Assembly: GCF_032362555.1 (NCBI RefSeq)
Contig: NC_083517.1
Coordinates: 7,584,001-7,648,000 of the forward strand
Length of the DNA stretch: 64,000 nt
Source: Amyelois transitella
Lineage: Eukaryota; Arthropoda; Insecta; Lepidoptera; Pyralidae
Reading direction: 5' to 3'
The notes under the pieces were generated by a model, which saw nothing but the letters and a program-made list of their open reading frames with translations, was not told where the DNA came from and did not search any database. Each line of letters begins with the position of its first letter. Positions within the stretch are counted from its first letter, which is position 1. This document shows positions 1 to 14,326 of this stretch, piece by piece. A program made the position numbers and the translations under genes.

Positions 1-535
1 CGGCTAATCTCAATCGCAAAATTTTATTTACGTATCTTTAGGACCGAATGGTACCGAAAATTCAATCAGGAAACAAAATGAATACTTACACATGGCTACC
101 GTTCTACCTTGTAGTATGAAAGTCAATATTTTGTACGATAACCTCCTACACCGCTCAGAGTGCAGCGATGTCAAGTACTATTAACATGAACGAAGTAAAA
201 GGCTTTGAAAATATGCACATGATTTTCGGAATATTGCTTTACGGTACGGTGGATGCTACGCGGTTTTAGAGGTTTTGGTTAGTAGATAGGCAAAACCTGT
301 TTAAATTCGACAAATTATAAGAGAAAAATGTTTTAAAGCAAAAATAACAGATTTTAGCCACAACTATAAAATGGTTATAAAAAGCTTGTCATTTATAGGA
401 ATTTGTTTTTTAATCATAATTAAAGTACCTTTTTTAACTTAGTCATTATTGAATGTTTTAAACTTTTTTAATTTGGTATCGGCTATTTATTAAAATAATT
501 TTAATACATATAATAACATCAATCACGTCTTTATC

Positions 536-762
536 CCTTGCGGTGTAGACAAAGCCAACAGTCTTAAAAAAACAGAAAGGCCTCGTTCAGCTGTATGGCT
601 AAATTATGTAATTAAGATTTAAATAGGGACAAGTTGCAATGGATCATCGCCTTCAAGCAGGATCCCGAGTTTATCAGCCTTTCCTATAGTCGCCTTTTAC
701 GACATCATTGGGTAAGATATGTAGTGATCCTATCGTAAAGCACCGGAAACCACACGGTAATT
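536..762 (-). repeat. SINE-like family A, diverged copy
   Basis: Read on the minus strand, this matches the two long copies at 26756 and 47381. It has a GTGTGGTTTCCGGTGC-like head, the block about making a GTCGTAAAAGGCGAC core, and a tail near GGGATAAAGACGTGAT. It is diverged and probably old. Confidence 0.7.
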
Positions 763-1526
763 TTAAACTCTCAACTATAAAAATATAACAGGCATACATC
801 AGACTATTTACACACTCATGCACCGAAATGGTAAATGTAATAAAAATTTCAATAAGTTACTAAATAATTAAAAAAAAAAACTGAACAGGGCTGGTATTGC
901 AATGAAAATAAATTCAGCCACTCTGTAATAACAAAACGGAACGTAGCATGAAAAAATTAAAAAAATATTTTATTTGTTCAAGAACAGGAAACGCTCATGT
1001 GGGCTGTAGGTACTTACTTTGATTACTTGTTACTATATTTATTCTGATTTAAGTTTTGTTATTCGTTATCGTTGATAAAAAAAAATATTATTTTGCAAGT
1101 CATCGTTATAAAGTTACTAGCATAGCGCGGGGGATCGCTACCGTGGATCTTAAGAAAATAATTAGTCTATGGTACTCTTGAAGGTTTTGTTTATCTTTGT
1201 GGTATACTTAAATATCATAAAAATAGTCTTGTAGTTTGTTAGTAAGTTTCTTTGTAAGCACAAGTACGAAAGTCTTTTCGTTTTATAATAAGAGAAAATC
1301 CATCACTACCAAATATCGAATGTCATAAGTATATCTATGATAAAAAGTTTATTATTACCAAAATATAAGCGATTTCAACATTAGATAAAACTGAATGCTA
1401 AGTATTGCCTGTTTATCTTATCTTTAGAATAATTCCGAGACGTGGCGACGAAAATGCAAATCACAATACTATACATGCCATGCATGATTCTACAGCAATT
1501 TTTTTTATTTTAAAATTAAAATACCT

Positions 1527-1672
1527 ACACGTCTCTTTCCCGGTGGGGTAGGCAGAGAATGCATTTGTATACGATTGGCTACGATCTCTGCATACTTCTT
1601 TCGCTTCATCCGCATTCATAACTCTTTCCAAAAGAGAGAAAGGTAAAGAGGCGTGATTTAATGTATGTATTC
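1527..1672. repeat. LINE 3'-tail fragments, two orientations
   Basis: Positions 1527-1632 read on the minus strand encode a broken version of the C-terminal end of the LINE open frame at 61035 (RVMNADEAKEVCRDR followed by SAYP). Directly after it, 1645-1672 carries the same tail (GAGGCGTGATTTAATGTATG) on the plus strand. Two 5'-truncated tails therefore abut in opposite orientation. A short piece of family A tail follows at about 1688-1720. Confidence 0.6.
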
Positions 1673-2636
1673 TTACACACAATCACTTCTTAATTTCTAA
1701 CGGAGTAGACAAAATCAATAGTTACAAGACTCTACGGCACCTAGCGTCTAGGAAACTAGCAAAATAACCTTATCTAAATAAACCTAGGTACGAAAAGATG
1801 AAGCGACCCCGCCATTACTACAATTTAGCCCACAACAGTATATCTGGGTTCATTTTCAACATTCAAACGGCGGCTTCGTTTCGTATGCGACGCACATGCT
1901 ATTTGCAAGACATCCATGTTAGGTTTCCAATACATCTGGCCGCGCGGGCGAGCGGACCCAATGACTCTCTACGTGCGCGCGTTCACAATGCACGCAAACT
2001 AGACTCTCATTCCACGTTTAAATGTTCGCTTCAAAACAAAATGCGATTGGTCGTTTCAACGGATTCGGTAAGACTGGTTTTTAATAAAATTAAACAAAGA
2101 ACAGATTAAGATCTTATGGAATAGCGACGTGTTTTCCTTAAATATACAGACAATAAAATTATTTACAGAAGAAGCTTTTAAATTATTGGTAAAATCATTT
2201 TATTAATTATTAACAGGTTCTTCAAACTTGATATGATAGTTATCTGAAGACATAAATTAAATATCTGAGAATCACGTTTGTACGATGTAGAAATATGATT
2301 CAAACGCGGGATTTATTGACAATTATAACGGTAAATCAGACAAAAACAGAACAAGAAAGTGAAGAAAAAAAGTCCAAATGCACACCCCTAACACAAAGCA
2401 TAGCAACGAAGGGTGCAAATGGATAACGCAAAAATGAGAGAGGGAGAGTAACGTAACATGAAATTCGAAGGTAAAAAAAAACATTTTGAAATATTTCGAA
2501 GCGTCGAAAAATATCTGGCATATTTAAAAAAAATCTTTTTGATTTTCAGTGTTTCGGTATGTTTATGTATGGTTAAGTATGGTTTACAGAAGTACAATAT
2601 AATAACACTACAATTTTGTTTTTACTGGTGGTGTCG

Positions 2637-2706
2637 GAAATTGATCTTATGATTAAAATTTTAATAAATTTTATGAAATTACAGTTTTAATCATAAGATC
2701 AATTTC
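2637..2706. repeat. Perfect 22-bp inverted repeat (hairpin)
   Basis: Arms at 2637-2658 and 2685-2706 are exact reverse complements (arm begins GAAATTGATCTTATGATT), separated by 26 nt. A family A fragment follows at 2733. No gene lies nearby. Confidence 0.9.
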
Positions 2707-2732
2707 TGTTAGTTAGCATTCATTGAATTGAA

Positions 2733-2835
2733 CCTCAATTCTATCATTTAGCCAAACAGCTGAACGTTCAATCTTTCGATGACTGTAGGCTCTGTCTACC
2801 CCGCAAGGGATATAGACGTGATTATATGTTATGTT
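2733..2835 (+). repeat. SINE-like family A, 3' half
   Basis: The 3' half of the family is visible: AATTCTATCATTTAGCC, then GGCTCTGTCTACCCCGC, then AAGGGATATAGACGTGATTA. It is truncated at its 5' side. Confidence 0.75.
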
Positions 2836-4073
2836 CAAAGTTAGCGGGCTTCAGCATTAGTAAGCGGCGTTCATCATGTTACGCGGTATTTTGTAGTGAG
2901 CTATTTAGTACCGTTAATATACACCAACAACAGCCTTCCACATCCACAACTGCCAAAGCAGTTTCTTCTGATGCGGTTGACTTATTTTATTTATTTAAAC
3001 TTTATTGCAAAAAATACAAATAGCACAATGAAGAAAGAAAATCAAATAGCTAGAAGCATTATCTACCAGTCAACCATTGGGTCTAATAGAGACTTACTTA
3101 CTGAACTTTATGTGGGGTCAAACTAAATAAATATAGGTATTCTGCGTTATGTGATCCAGTAGATGCAGCCTGCGGGCGCATGTAAAGCAGATTTTCGATG
3201 TTAAAATTATGTTGTCGAGGGAAATTCGGTAAATCTTCTCTTAGAGCACCCCTAGACTACACAAATAACCTTAATGCCAATGGGTTGCTTCCAGTAGTTT
3301 CGGCTGTGAAAGTAAAGTAAATTGATATGTGAGTCAGTCAGTGTCCACTTGCTTAATGAGTAGAAAACGATAAAAAGTCATTTAAAAGTGCGCTGCACAA
3401 AGACTCCGATTTTGTTTATGCATCTCATAAAGGCCACGTCACATCATAACATAAAGATGAATAGCTTTTCATATCAAATTGAATTCTGCGGTTCATTGAT
3501 TTTCAATTTGTTTGGGACGTAGTGGGGCCCGGCCGAGCCGCTGGCTATCAAACCGGCGAATACAAATCTCCGTACTTGAAATGTGTGGAACAAACCCGTC
3601 GCGTTCCAGAGATTTGGTACCGTTGCCGGCTAGAAACAGTACATTTAATACTTAAATATGGTTTGTGTGATGTCCTCGTGCCTCTTTCAGATTCCACCTA
3701 AACATATTCAAACATTACAGCGAGAAATTAATTTAACCAAACGAGTACAATTGCTCAACAAATATTCACCATTTTTAACGAAAGCTCAGACAAGTAATTT
3801 CTAGTTACTTAACTGGACTGGAAACTTTACCTCAACTTCGCAACAAGTACCTTTCATGACCCATACATGTAATTTAATATGCGCCGTACAATTTGCTGTT
3901 ATAAATAAGCACCTACTCAATCAAATTCACTGGAGCCTTGACACAGTGAGGCAATTAGACACCTAAAATGACTATGTTAATTGCAGACACTTCTTGTATC
4001 TCATCTCGCTCGCTTGTTGTTTAAACATTATTCGTTCACAAGAGCAAGCGCCAATTAGCGAATGTGGGCCTAA

Positions 4074-4539
4074 TTTACAGGAGCAACTATTTACTTTGAA
4101 ATTACAAAGGGGTATTCAGCCTCCTTTGCCTTTGCCCGTGGCACTGCCTCCGCGGAAAATGTCGGTTATTTCATATGGCGTTTAATAATTGTATCCATCT
4201 TCGAATTCTCATCATTCAGTTTAAAGCGGCAACTGTCAGTTTGAGCTCTACTAAAAAATAACTATTCTACGACTACAACATCAAGAAATGGGCAATGGCA
4301 TTTACAGAAGCAACTATTTACTTCTTTAAAAAAAAATTTGGAAAATATTCAGCCTCCATAACCATTGCCCGGCACTGATTTCGAGGAAAATGTCTGTATG
4401 ATGAATTTAACTGAATGAATTTTAACATTTTTTTTAGAGAATCAATCTTTGAATCTGCATCATTCATTTTGCAACAGCAACTAAGAATTTGGGCACTTTG
4501 AAACTACTATTCTACGATTATAACATCGAGAAGCAGGCT
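4074..4539. repeat. Diverged tandem duplication, two units of about 220-240 bp
   Basis: Unit 1 (4074-4292) and unit 2 (4301-4539) share an ordered series of blocks: TTTACAGGAGCAACTATTTA versus TTTACAGAAGCAACTATTTA, ATTCAGCCTCC, GGAAAATGTC, a CATCATTCA block, and CTATTCTACGA followed by AACATC. The blocks stay in register with small indels. No protein frame is conserved between the units. Part of a family A head (GCCGTGTGGTTCCCAGCA) follows at 4570. Confidence 0.8.
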
Positions 4540-7500
4540 TTTTTTGTTCTGTGTGAACAAAAATACGTATGCCGTGTGGTTCCCAGCAATAAATATATAC
4601 TGGACAAATTACACAAAGTGATTTAGCCTCGTTGTAAGTTTGAGACTTGTGTTACGAGATACTAAGTCAACGATACTATGTTTTATAATAAATATTTATG
4701 TAGATAAACATCCAAGACCCAGACCTTTACTTTTTACTTTTACTTTACTAACTGATAGCGCATCTAGTATGGCAACCTAAGCAATCAAAACAAAAATAAA
4801 TTACATATTTTTTTAATTATTATAATGTCAACAACAAAATAACTGCTCTTATCACAAAAAGCTACATACTACAGTTGAAATAGCATTAACATGGAGAACA
4901 AAGATAAGCTTGGCAACACAAGCATTGTGTTCTATGAATCATGGTTCATAATACAGTTAACTGTGTGACCAAGTTGGTGCACAAAATAATGCGAGTGTAG
5001 ATCGATAACCTCATTAAGACCATATTAAGAGTAACTACATATTTTTGTTTCTATAAAGTGTACATACTTACATACGTTACTGTTAATGCATTTTCTACTT
5101 TGTTCTTGTAGCGGAATAATAATCTTTGCTCTTTATTTACCTTTGCATCCTTACTTTGACCGTTAGTATTTTTGCCTGCCACCTTCCGGACGTTAGCTTT
5201 CCATTTTATCTGCAAACTATGGACTGGTCTTTTTTGTGATTTTGTTAAATGTACTTATGAGTAAAAACAAAAGTTAGCATTTTGTTAAAAGAACCGTAGG
5301 TCGATAATATATAATTTGTTTTAGTTACTTCAGGAAACTTGTACACGACCGTTTGTTGCCTCAATAAAGAAATAAATAAATTATTAAATAAGAACTTCTT
5401 GCACTTATAATACCTAATTGCTCATGGGATTCGAATCATACAAATAAGTTCACACCTCTTTATTTATAAAAAGTTGCCGGTCTATTCTCTCTTTATTTTG
5501 TAGTTGGGAGGCAGGACATAGTGCATATTATAAATCAGGAGAGGGATTCTACATCGCACAGCAACTTAATCTTGCACCTGCAGTGTTGCACCACGACAAT
5601 GCATCATGATATATTATGTCGTTTATTAGCCGCTACACGAGAACATAGCTTTAATGACATGCTTTGTAGTATTATGTGTTGCTAAGAAAATCTAAGGTCC
5701 GTCAGTATTAGTTTTTGGTTACTAAGTCTCATTGTTTAAATTTTGACATGGAGTAACTATTTTGTCAGCGTTTAGCTTTATGCTTAACTGAAGAGTCGAA
5801 CTTTTAAGACTAACGGATTTATTTTTTAAAAGATTGGGTTTACATAATATTTGTTTTTTTTTTTAATATTGTGGACAAATGGACTTTTCCGTTGGGCTCC
5901 AATCTCACTGCAGTTATCAATGATTTATTTCCTTATTTATTACTTTCTGCTTATCTTTTCATAATATTATCTTCTAACGGAGGAACCTTGTGGGAGATCC
6001 TATCAAATTCAACTTGAGACGATTCATTACCTAAATTTCAAAGTCTTGTCTTCGGTAGATATACCACAAGTTTAACCCAATATTCATAATAAAAACCAAA
6101 AAAAAAATTATATATTTTAGTCAGATAGTTACTCCTGCATAGTGTAGGTACATAATCCAATCTAGATAAATGAGTCCCCTGAGCCCCACACATACAATTT
6201 AGTGTACACAATAGACCGATGAATAAAACTGTGAAATATTGTAAGGCCTATGAGGAAAATTGAGGAAAATAGGCGCAGCGGAACTTTTTTTTTTTTTTTG
6301 CAATGGTGTACATAAAAAATAAATGCTATAATTGTTTTTGTTGTCATGCATTTAAATGCCTTTATAGCTTACTTGTCCCGGCTTCGCACGGATTACATTT
6401 ATAAATATATAACTTTCTCAGAAAATTCTCTTGCGAACATTTCGAAGAGGAACAAAATCCGTCCACAATTTGAGAAAAAAAGGAGGGACTCTAAATTATG
6501 CAGTGACAGTGGTGTTCACTTACTCCTAAGTTTTAATGTTCTGTATGTACCTATAGGTTTCTGGTCTTACTATGATAGAAAAGGAAGAAAAGTGTTTAAA
6601 AATCTGTATAACCTGGAAACAAACGTTAGAGTCGTCGTCGAGACCCCAGAATCTTTTTCGTGTCTTCTTAGCATTTTTTGCTTCAATTCATTTAAAAAAT
6701 AATGAAATAAAAAATCTGTCACAACTGGAAACTGGGCGAAAGGAACAATGCTGTAAATCTTTAGTTCAAACTTCGGAAACGGCTACACTGAATAACATGT
6801 AGTTATATATAAGCAAAACTGAGTACCTACCAGCATGTTTTTAAACTAATTACATTTCATCGTGTTCCGTATAGTACACTACTCAACTCAAATAGATAGA
6901 AGCAATCATTCCCCGACACCTATCGTCAGCTAGTTAAGCGTTTCGCTGATTGCTGGATTGAGTTATAAATCTCTGGCTGCACGCGATCCATTCTTGTACA
7001 GATATAAATTGCTACTGGAAGGGACATTTAAGTGGATCCTGATTTGGTCTTATTGTTTATCTCTCAAGTAAACGGATCAGATAAGCAGAGTATGAATTTC
7101 CAATTTCAATGTCTTGACATCACTAGGATGGTCTGCGAACCAATCTACTCCAAATTAAAAATTAAGAAGACCAGATAATGTAGAGATAAAACAGACATAG
7201 CTTATTATGTTAAGCAGAATTTGAGACTACACACAAAAATATGAGACAAGGAAATTAACGTAATTTTATCAAAATTTTGCATTTTTATTCTATGTATATT
7301 ATATATTCATAACTAACTAGAGATTTCTGTTTTTATAAGACGCAACAAAATTGCCTTTTTTGTAATTTAAGTATGGATATCGCTTCCAGAGTACAGATAT
7401 CTAAGGATACACAAACAGCTCCAATACTATAATCAGCAGGCTTGTTGAATGATAGCGTTTATACGGCCAAGAGGCAGACAATATAACTTTAACTGCTACT

Positions 7501-10500
7501 AGAACAACTAGGAACTGCTACTAGCTAGTAGCTACTCGAAGATAATATCTGATATGCTGAATATAGTCATAGTTGAATTTACTTCAATTAATATTTATTG
7601 CAAGGCACTAAATACAACCGCAACAATTTCTAATGATATGGAAGCTGTCAGTGCGATTTCTGGCAAAGTGTAGAAAAAGGTTTTGTAGACGTCGTCGTCT
7701 AGTGGACGTCGTAGAGCGAAACCAAAGTGCAAAGAAACAGTGCAAATATTATGATTCGTTAGCTACCACCTACCGAAAAACTTTACCAGATCAGTTTTGA
7801 TATTAAGTATCAAATCATTTAATACTGCGTAATGTGAATAATTCAGCTTTAATTTTCCAAATCTCCCAGCTGCCTTGTGGAAATGCCAAAAGAGATAAAC
7901 ATTACGTGAAGCGGATCAATCTAATTTTAGGATTGCAGATTGAATCTATATCTAGAAGCACTAAGACAGTTTCAGTAATTGGGGAGAGCTACGTAGTTAC
8001 TATTGATCCAGGTTATTGACAAGCGGACGGCACTATGTAATAATACAATTAGCCATCATGTCATCATGACATCTGATTTCGAATCCTATTGGTGATTGGA
8101 CTATATTCACAGAGCACTGAAGTAAAGTCTACTGCGCCCAGGCAGCGCTGGCTCAGAATGATAATACTATATTTACTTGCTTGTTTTAAAATATATGGCG
8201 AAGTCAGCCGATGAACGTGGACTGGAAGTACAGTAACTATTATATACGCCAATAATAATTAAATGAAACTGTTTCAAACGAAAAACAAAAAAATACGGTC
8301 TTATTAAGAACGTACTCTTTTTTTGAAGTTGGTCTTAAAGGGATGAGGAGGATAGTATATAATTATTTATTAAATAATGCTTTAGTTACAGTCGTCATTG
8401 TAGAGAATCATTATACTTACGTGACCAAAACTGCTACCAGGCTAAGCATAATTAATTGATTACGTATCCACTCAAGCTAGATTTGGCATATACAATACGT
8501 ATATCTATATAATATTAATATAGTTATGTTCATATTAGTCATAATAAATCAAATACAGGAACGACGCAGATGACGGAAAGCAATTTTTCATCGGCACCCT
8601 TTCGATGCGGAAAATGAAGGATCTTGACAAAATATTTCGTTACATAGATCAAACAAATTTTATAAAAAAAACGTTCCTACGTCGCTTGTGCGATCTTTAG
8701 AGTAACTTTCACCGTAATCAGCCTAAATCAACAAAATAACATTAAAAGAGTATGACCGCGGCGCGGCTCCGCTCGGGTAAAATGAAAGATCCCTTTTCGG
8801 AAAGTCCACTTTTAATGCAAAACCAGCGATGTGGGCTGTGTCATTTAGACAATCAGTTTAAAATTAATCAAAGATGGCAGGAAAAATAACTAACTTCTTC
8901 ATACAAGATATTCCTTAACTTTCCACGATTACTGCCAAAAGGTATACTAACATAAAGTTATTTAAACAATATTATTCAGTTCCAAAAGCCGTTGAATTTA
9001 CGTACCTACCATGTACGAAAAGTCCCGAAAATGAGGACTAATTTGAGAATGTGTGAGTGAAACTCTAGTAATGGCGGCGTAGAGTGTATGATTTAGATAA
9101 GTCGCCCGCTCGGGAAACTGAATTTTTTCCACTTAGTTCTAACAAAATTAGGTTCTAAAAGAATTAATATTTTTTTAAGATGACATATCTTATACGTTTT
9201 GTAGTCCTTAGCATAAAACGATTGGTCAACTTTTATAGCACAAAAAATTCATCAAAAATACCTTAATACAATTAGTTAGGTATTTAAATTTTATCGACAT
9301 TGAGGAAAATAGTTAGGTACCAAGATTTCTACATATTAATTGAAACGCCATAATTTGTCCTCTGATTGTTTGATATACATACATACATTACTAATAATTA
9401 AATTAGACATCATAAAGTGTTTGTCGCTTACGGACCGAACGGCAAGAGGTTTTAGTGAGATTTCTATGTTAGCGCAGCGTCACCTTGATGATTTCTACGG
9501 TTAAACGTAAACGCGTTTGTCCCACGGTCCTACCTAATACTCCTCCATTCCAGTGGGATGGGAATTACGGGCACATTACGTAGGTGCATCTCGCCTTTAA
9601 AGACACCTACGATACGTGTGAAATATTAATAACTTCTAATTTCGCTCTTAAAAGGTTTAAGTAAATACTGATCTTCCCGATTCTGTTGAAATTTGGATAA
9701 AACCTTTCTTAAAAGTCTAACGAGTACGTGTAAGTCCTTGATGATGAAGCTGATTCACTTATTGTGCAGATTTCAGAAGTCAGTCAAGGCATGAACTAGA
9801 AACCTGTCTCTAAATCTCAATGCCATCTTGGTGCCAACCTACTAGCTACGGTCCTCCAGTCTTGTGTTAACTTGATTTATAATAAATAGAAGTGATTGTA
9901 TTATTTTGATAGAACCTAGGACTGACCAGTAAGCCCAGACCGAAAAGCGAGTGCTGTAAGGAGCAGACCGTCTCGCAAGCACTCTGTTTCTGCCCCAACT
10001 ACTCCTCACACGGTGCATTACCCTCGTCCACCGCATTCGAGAGCTATTTGCTGCCGGAGATCAGATTAATGTTGCCACTTTTCTACTTGTCGTAGCCACA
10101 AAACTTCCGCACGAACAGTCTTCGCCCAACGCAATTGTTCGCCAAATTTATTAGATAAGCGGCTTATAGCATACATAGATGCATTTCGTTTAATATCAGC
10201 TGCGGATTTGGTCTGAAAGCAGTTTCATTACGATGCATTTATGTGACTATGTATATAGTAAAGGTTAGGGTAACTATACTATACTCTAGCGAATTTGTTG
10301 ATATAAAAGTGCCGTATGTACCCAAACCGTAATAGCATTAGAAATGCGTATGAAGCCGAAGCAACTAATAATTATTAATTATTTATTTTAATAAACACAT
10401 TTTACGCGTTACATTTTTCTCCAAAACGTAACTAAAAAGCAATTTATATTACAAAAACTCTCCGCCGACATCATATTAAAAATTTAAATAAAATAGCACA

Positions 10501-11597
10501 ACTAAAATAAAAGTCATTCTGTAAATAAACCGTCAAAAGGAAAACTCTGTTACGTAGACACGTTCCCAGCGCCTCGTGTTTCCGTTCACGAGACTGTAAA
10601 AATATTACATGGAGGTGCAAACGACCCCGGTGAGCCGTTATAGCTATCGTTAAGTTAAAATTTTCTCTCTTGTATACCGACGCAAATGCGAGTCATAAAT
10701 GGAACATTTTTGTTGTTTGCGAATGTGAATTGCAATGAATATAATTTTATGGCGGCCAGAAATTCGGGCGTCACTTTTTATTTTGACATTTTGCATGGTT
10801 TTATTGCGTGAAGTACAATACTTTATGAATATACATATACATCTAAATATGTACAAAAAACCATAAGATACTCCACACGAGGCTTTCCGAATCATGTAAT
10901 TGCATTTGAAATATATCTTACCGATTTAAAAGCAGTTCCGGGGTCCCAAATTATATGCGTTGACCTTGAAACGCAATGTGAAAAAGATATAATTTTCGTT
11001 AAAACATTAATGAATATAACATAAATTCCAAAAACATCCCACATGAGACACACCAGCTGATAGCTGATGAATTACCCAAGTTTGTACGTGACACGTCCCC
11101 TCGGTCTTGGGATCATGCTGAGTCAGCAATGTCGAGAACCTGTGTAGAATCACAACACCGGACAATATATGCCTATCTTTATAAGTCTTTTCATATCGAT
11201 GATACAAAATAAGGGTAATAAATATACCTACTAGGTTTTACTGGGAACTTTGTTCGCGCAAGATGACTTTCTCAATCCTGTGATTTCAAAAAATACTCTT
11301 ACACGTGCCTCTAATGAAACCTTGATGAGAACAACTAGTCCTGATTTCTAATTTTTGACGAAATAAAACTCTGGACACGATAAATAGAGTGTATTCGGTG
11401 AGCGTTAAAAAAAAGCGGGAAGATTTTTCTGTGTTTTTTTCAATTTGGAAATTGCGCACAGAAACTTAATTGGCGCAAACAAACAAGCATAAGAGTTTCG
11501 GCTATACGAATTTTCTGTCTCGTCACCTCACAATATAAGAGTATTTTGTATTTCATTAAATTGTTCTGAATTAATAAAAATACTTCTAAAACATTTT

Positions 11598-11668
11598 ACA
11601 CATACATACATACTCGTAAATTACTTTCCTGGAGGGGTAGGCAGTACTACATCTTCAAACTTCACATC
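11598..11668 (-). repeat. LINE 3'-tail fragment
   Basis: On the minus strand, this short piece shows the CTGCCTACCCCTCC block and a (TATG)n-like tail, as in the LINE copy at 61025. It is heavily truncated. Confidence 0.55.
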
Positions 11669-11865
11669 TTGATTTCAAATTCTTAACCATAACCATATTT
11701 CTTTGACTTGATCTTAGGCCAGGATTTTTTAATGCTTCCCCATATAAAGCAAAAGTGCAACTAGAGCACAGATCTTCCGAAATACAATTGTGGATAGCTA
11801 GTATACCACCAAAAGAAATGGGGTCATTGAGTTTCGAAGTCCAGAAACTTAAAAATCTGAATATA

Positions 11866-12086
11866 CAGGGTGACTTTTAATTCAACTGCATAAATTTAAC
11901 TGTTAAGTGTACTCAACTGGATATTTAAAAACGTTTGTAGTATTGGTCTTTAATAAAGCGTATGACGTAGTTTTTTTAAATGTGAAAATGATGACGTTTA
12001 ATTTAAATAAAAATAGGCTCAAACAGCTCAGAAGCATGGGTATAGTCTATGTTTAAAAGGATGCAGTTGTTATAAATGTCACCCTG
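11866..12086. mobile_element. MITE-like element with CAGGGTGAC termini
   Basis: About 221 bp with terminal inverted repeats of roughly 26 bp. The left end begins CAGGGTGACTTTTAATTCAA and the right end is its approximate reverse complement, finishing GTCACCCTG. The flanks on both sides are TATA, consistent with a TA-containing target duplication as in Tc1/mariner-type elements. There is no internal coding potential. Confidence 0.65.
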
Positions 12087-14326
12087 TATATGGCCAGGAA
12101 CCACTTCGGGCGCCGACGCAATAGTAAGTGAAATGATTACATAGGTTACGAGTGATATAAAACTCCTTTTATCATTGTTATTTTTTTAACGCACAAGTGC
12201 GATTTCAGACGAATTCATAATAATAATTACATCCATAGTAGATATACAGGTGTATAAGTGCTATAGCTTTACCAGTTTGCGGCGGTAACAACTTATTGAA
12301 TTATCTCCACCGCGATGTCAAAGCAATTTTAATTCAATCAGAGTGTAGCGCGGAATCTAAAAATGATAAAAGTCGGCCGTAAAAATAGAAAGGTAAAAAA
12401 CAATATTCATTTTTCTTGGTTAGAATACTTTCTTATTTACTTTTCTCTTTGCACCATACACTCCATGTGAAATTACCAGGATAAGTACTAGGAGGACTAC
12501 TTAATTGATTTTCATTTTCATTGTTAATATTGTATTGATGTGAATTTGGTCAATAAATACCTAAGTCTTGTATTAACAATATACTTTAAAACATTATTCA
12601 AATAAGATTAATTGGAACCGCGGTGTAATTCGACACCGAGCACCTCTTGCTTTGGAGTCCCTCACCATAACCACTCGTCCGAAGACGCTTCATGTACTAC
12701 GTATCATCAATATAAAATTTATGTTTTTAAAAACGTATTACCTATAGTTGACGTTGTATCTTATAATTGACTTCAGGTTATTTCTTTATACGGCGTCGTA
12801 GACCAAAATAAATAAAGAGAAATAAGATAAAACTCTAGACCCGTATGTACCAATGTTATCTTGGTAATGTTGAGAGTTCTGCTGTTTTAGGTGATACTTT
12901 ATCTCAATCTCCAAAAGTTTTGTCAGCCAACAAGATTAAATGCAAAGTTTAAATTAATTCCACAGTCTTATACGAACATTTTTGACCTGAACTCAGCGCC
13001 TTAATGAAAAACTGTTTTGAATCAACGTTTGCGCTCTTTCTTCTTACTTTAAACTAACTTTGTATCGCGGTTTTATCACAATAGGTGTATACAGTATTAG
13101 GATTTTCAAACACAAATGTATGTATTAAGACTATACAAATAAAAATCCTCAGTTAAGACGCAACGGTAAGGTACAACAAATACTATTAATATAAATATTA
13201 AGAAGATGACACTTTTAAAAAACAAGTGCCCTTTTAGGATAAATGGAAGTTTCTTCGAAAGCAAAGTTCCAGGTAAAAGATAGTTTATGTACGATATATA
13301 GAAGTTCTAAGGTATATGAAACGGATGCATCTGCACGTAGCCTCTCTGCGAAGCATCTTGTGTTGATTTTTCACCAACTTGCGAAGAACAAATTTACGAA
13401 ACGAGAATATTTCATCGTTAGCAAGTTTGTGGAAAGATAAATATCTAGATTTAAGCTTAAGGCGCTTTTGTTTTTGATTCGAGACACGCTATCGCTTCGA
13501 ATTAAACCGAATTTTTCCTAGAGTTACTATATTTCATTAAATTAATATAAAGGAAAAAATCTAATTCTATTACTCAATTGTTCTTTTTGTTTATTGGTAT
13601 TTAGAATGTTTATAGGTATTTAGAATAATTTAAAACATTATGTTAATTTTATAATTATACATTTTCAAATATCGGTAACTAATAATCTTTATTTGATTTA
13701 TATATTTGATCAATTATTTTCGTTTCCGCACTGTTCCAATATTGATAAACAGCGAGTGATGGTGTTTCTCTCTTTAACTACATTTCACTAAATAATTTTA
13801 AGTGCCTACATAACTAAATTGTGTAATGACCGACTGTTCGGTACGGTCTTGGTTACGCAGTAACATCGCTAATTAAAAGCATTCTCAGTTTTTCAAATAA
13901 AACGTACTGTTTCCACCGTCGCAAGAAAACATCCCCAGAAATTGTCTCGGAGCACACCTATTGTACTAATTGAGCGTAGTAATGGTTGAATAAATTTGCT
14001 TGGACAATAAAGACACTTAAACTGAACTATGTCCCATTGTTGGGGTCCAAATTGCTAATTTGACCGCCGAGATTTAATTATGCATGCTGGGTGCTGGGAA
14101 GGGGTTTTCGACTTAAAAACACTGAACGTGTGGAAGTGAACTTTGTACGTCACTTTTTATTTGTCATTTTTAGTGTTGTTCAATATTTTTCTTCTTGTCC
14201 TTTGTTTTTAATAACGGTTCGGTATCTGTTTTGTGTATTGAACAAAAAACTGTTAACGGTCGTTCAATGTTTAGAAAGGAGCACGCCCTTGGTGAAAACA
14301 GTGGCAAGGTGCTGCACACATAAGCA

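Noticed and set aside
1798-2109. 103-codon open frame on the plus strand in a GC-richer patch
   Set aside because: No recognisable motif, no matching splice partners, and the composition looks like chance reading of CpG-rich DNA.
6346-6802. Overlapping open frames of 118 and 76 codons
   Set aside because: Low-complexity, Lys/Phe-rich translation. The start lies in a stretch resembling interspersed repeat (GGCTTCGCACGG), with no family resemblance.
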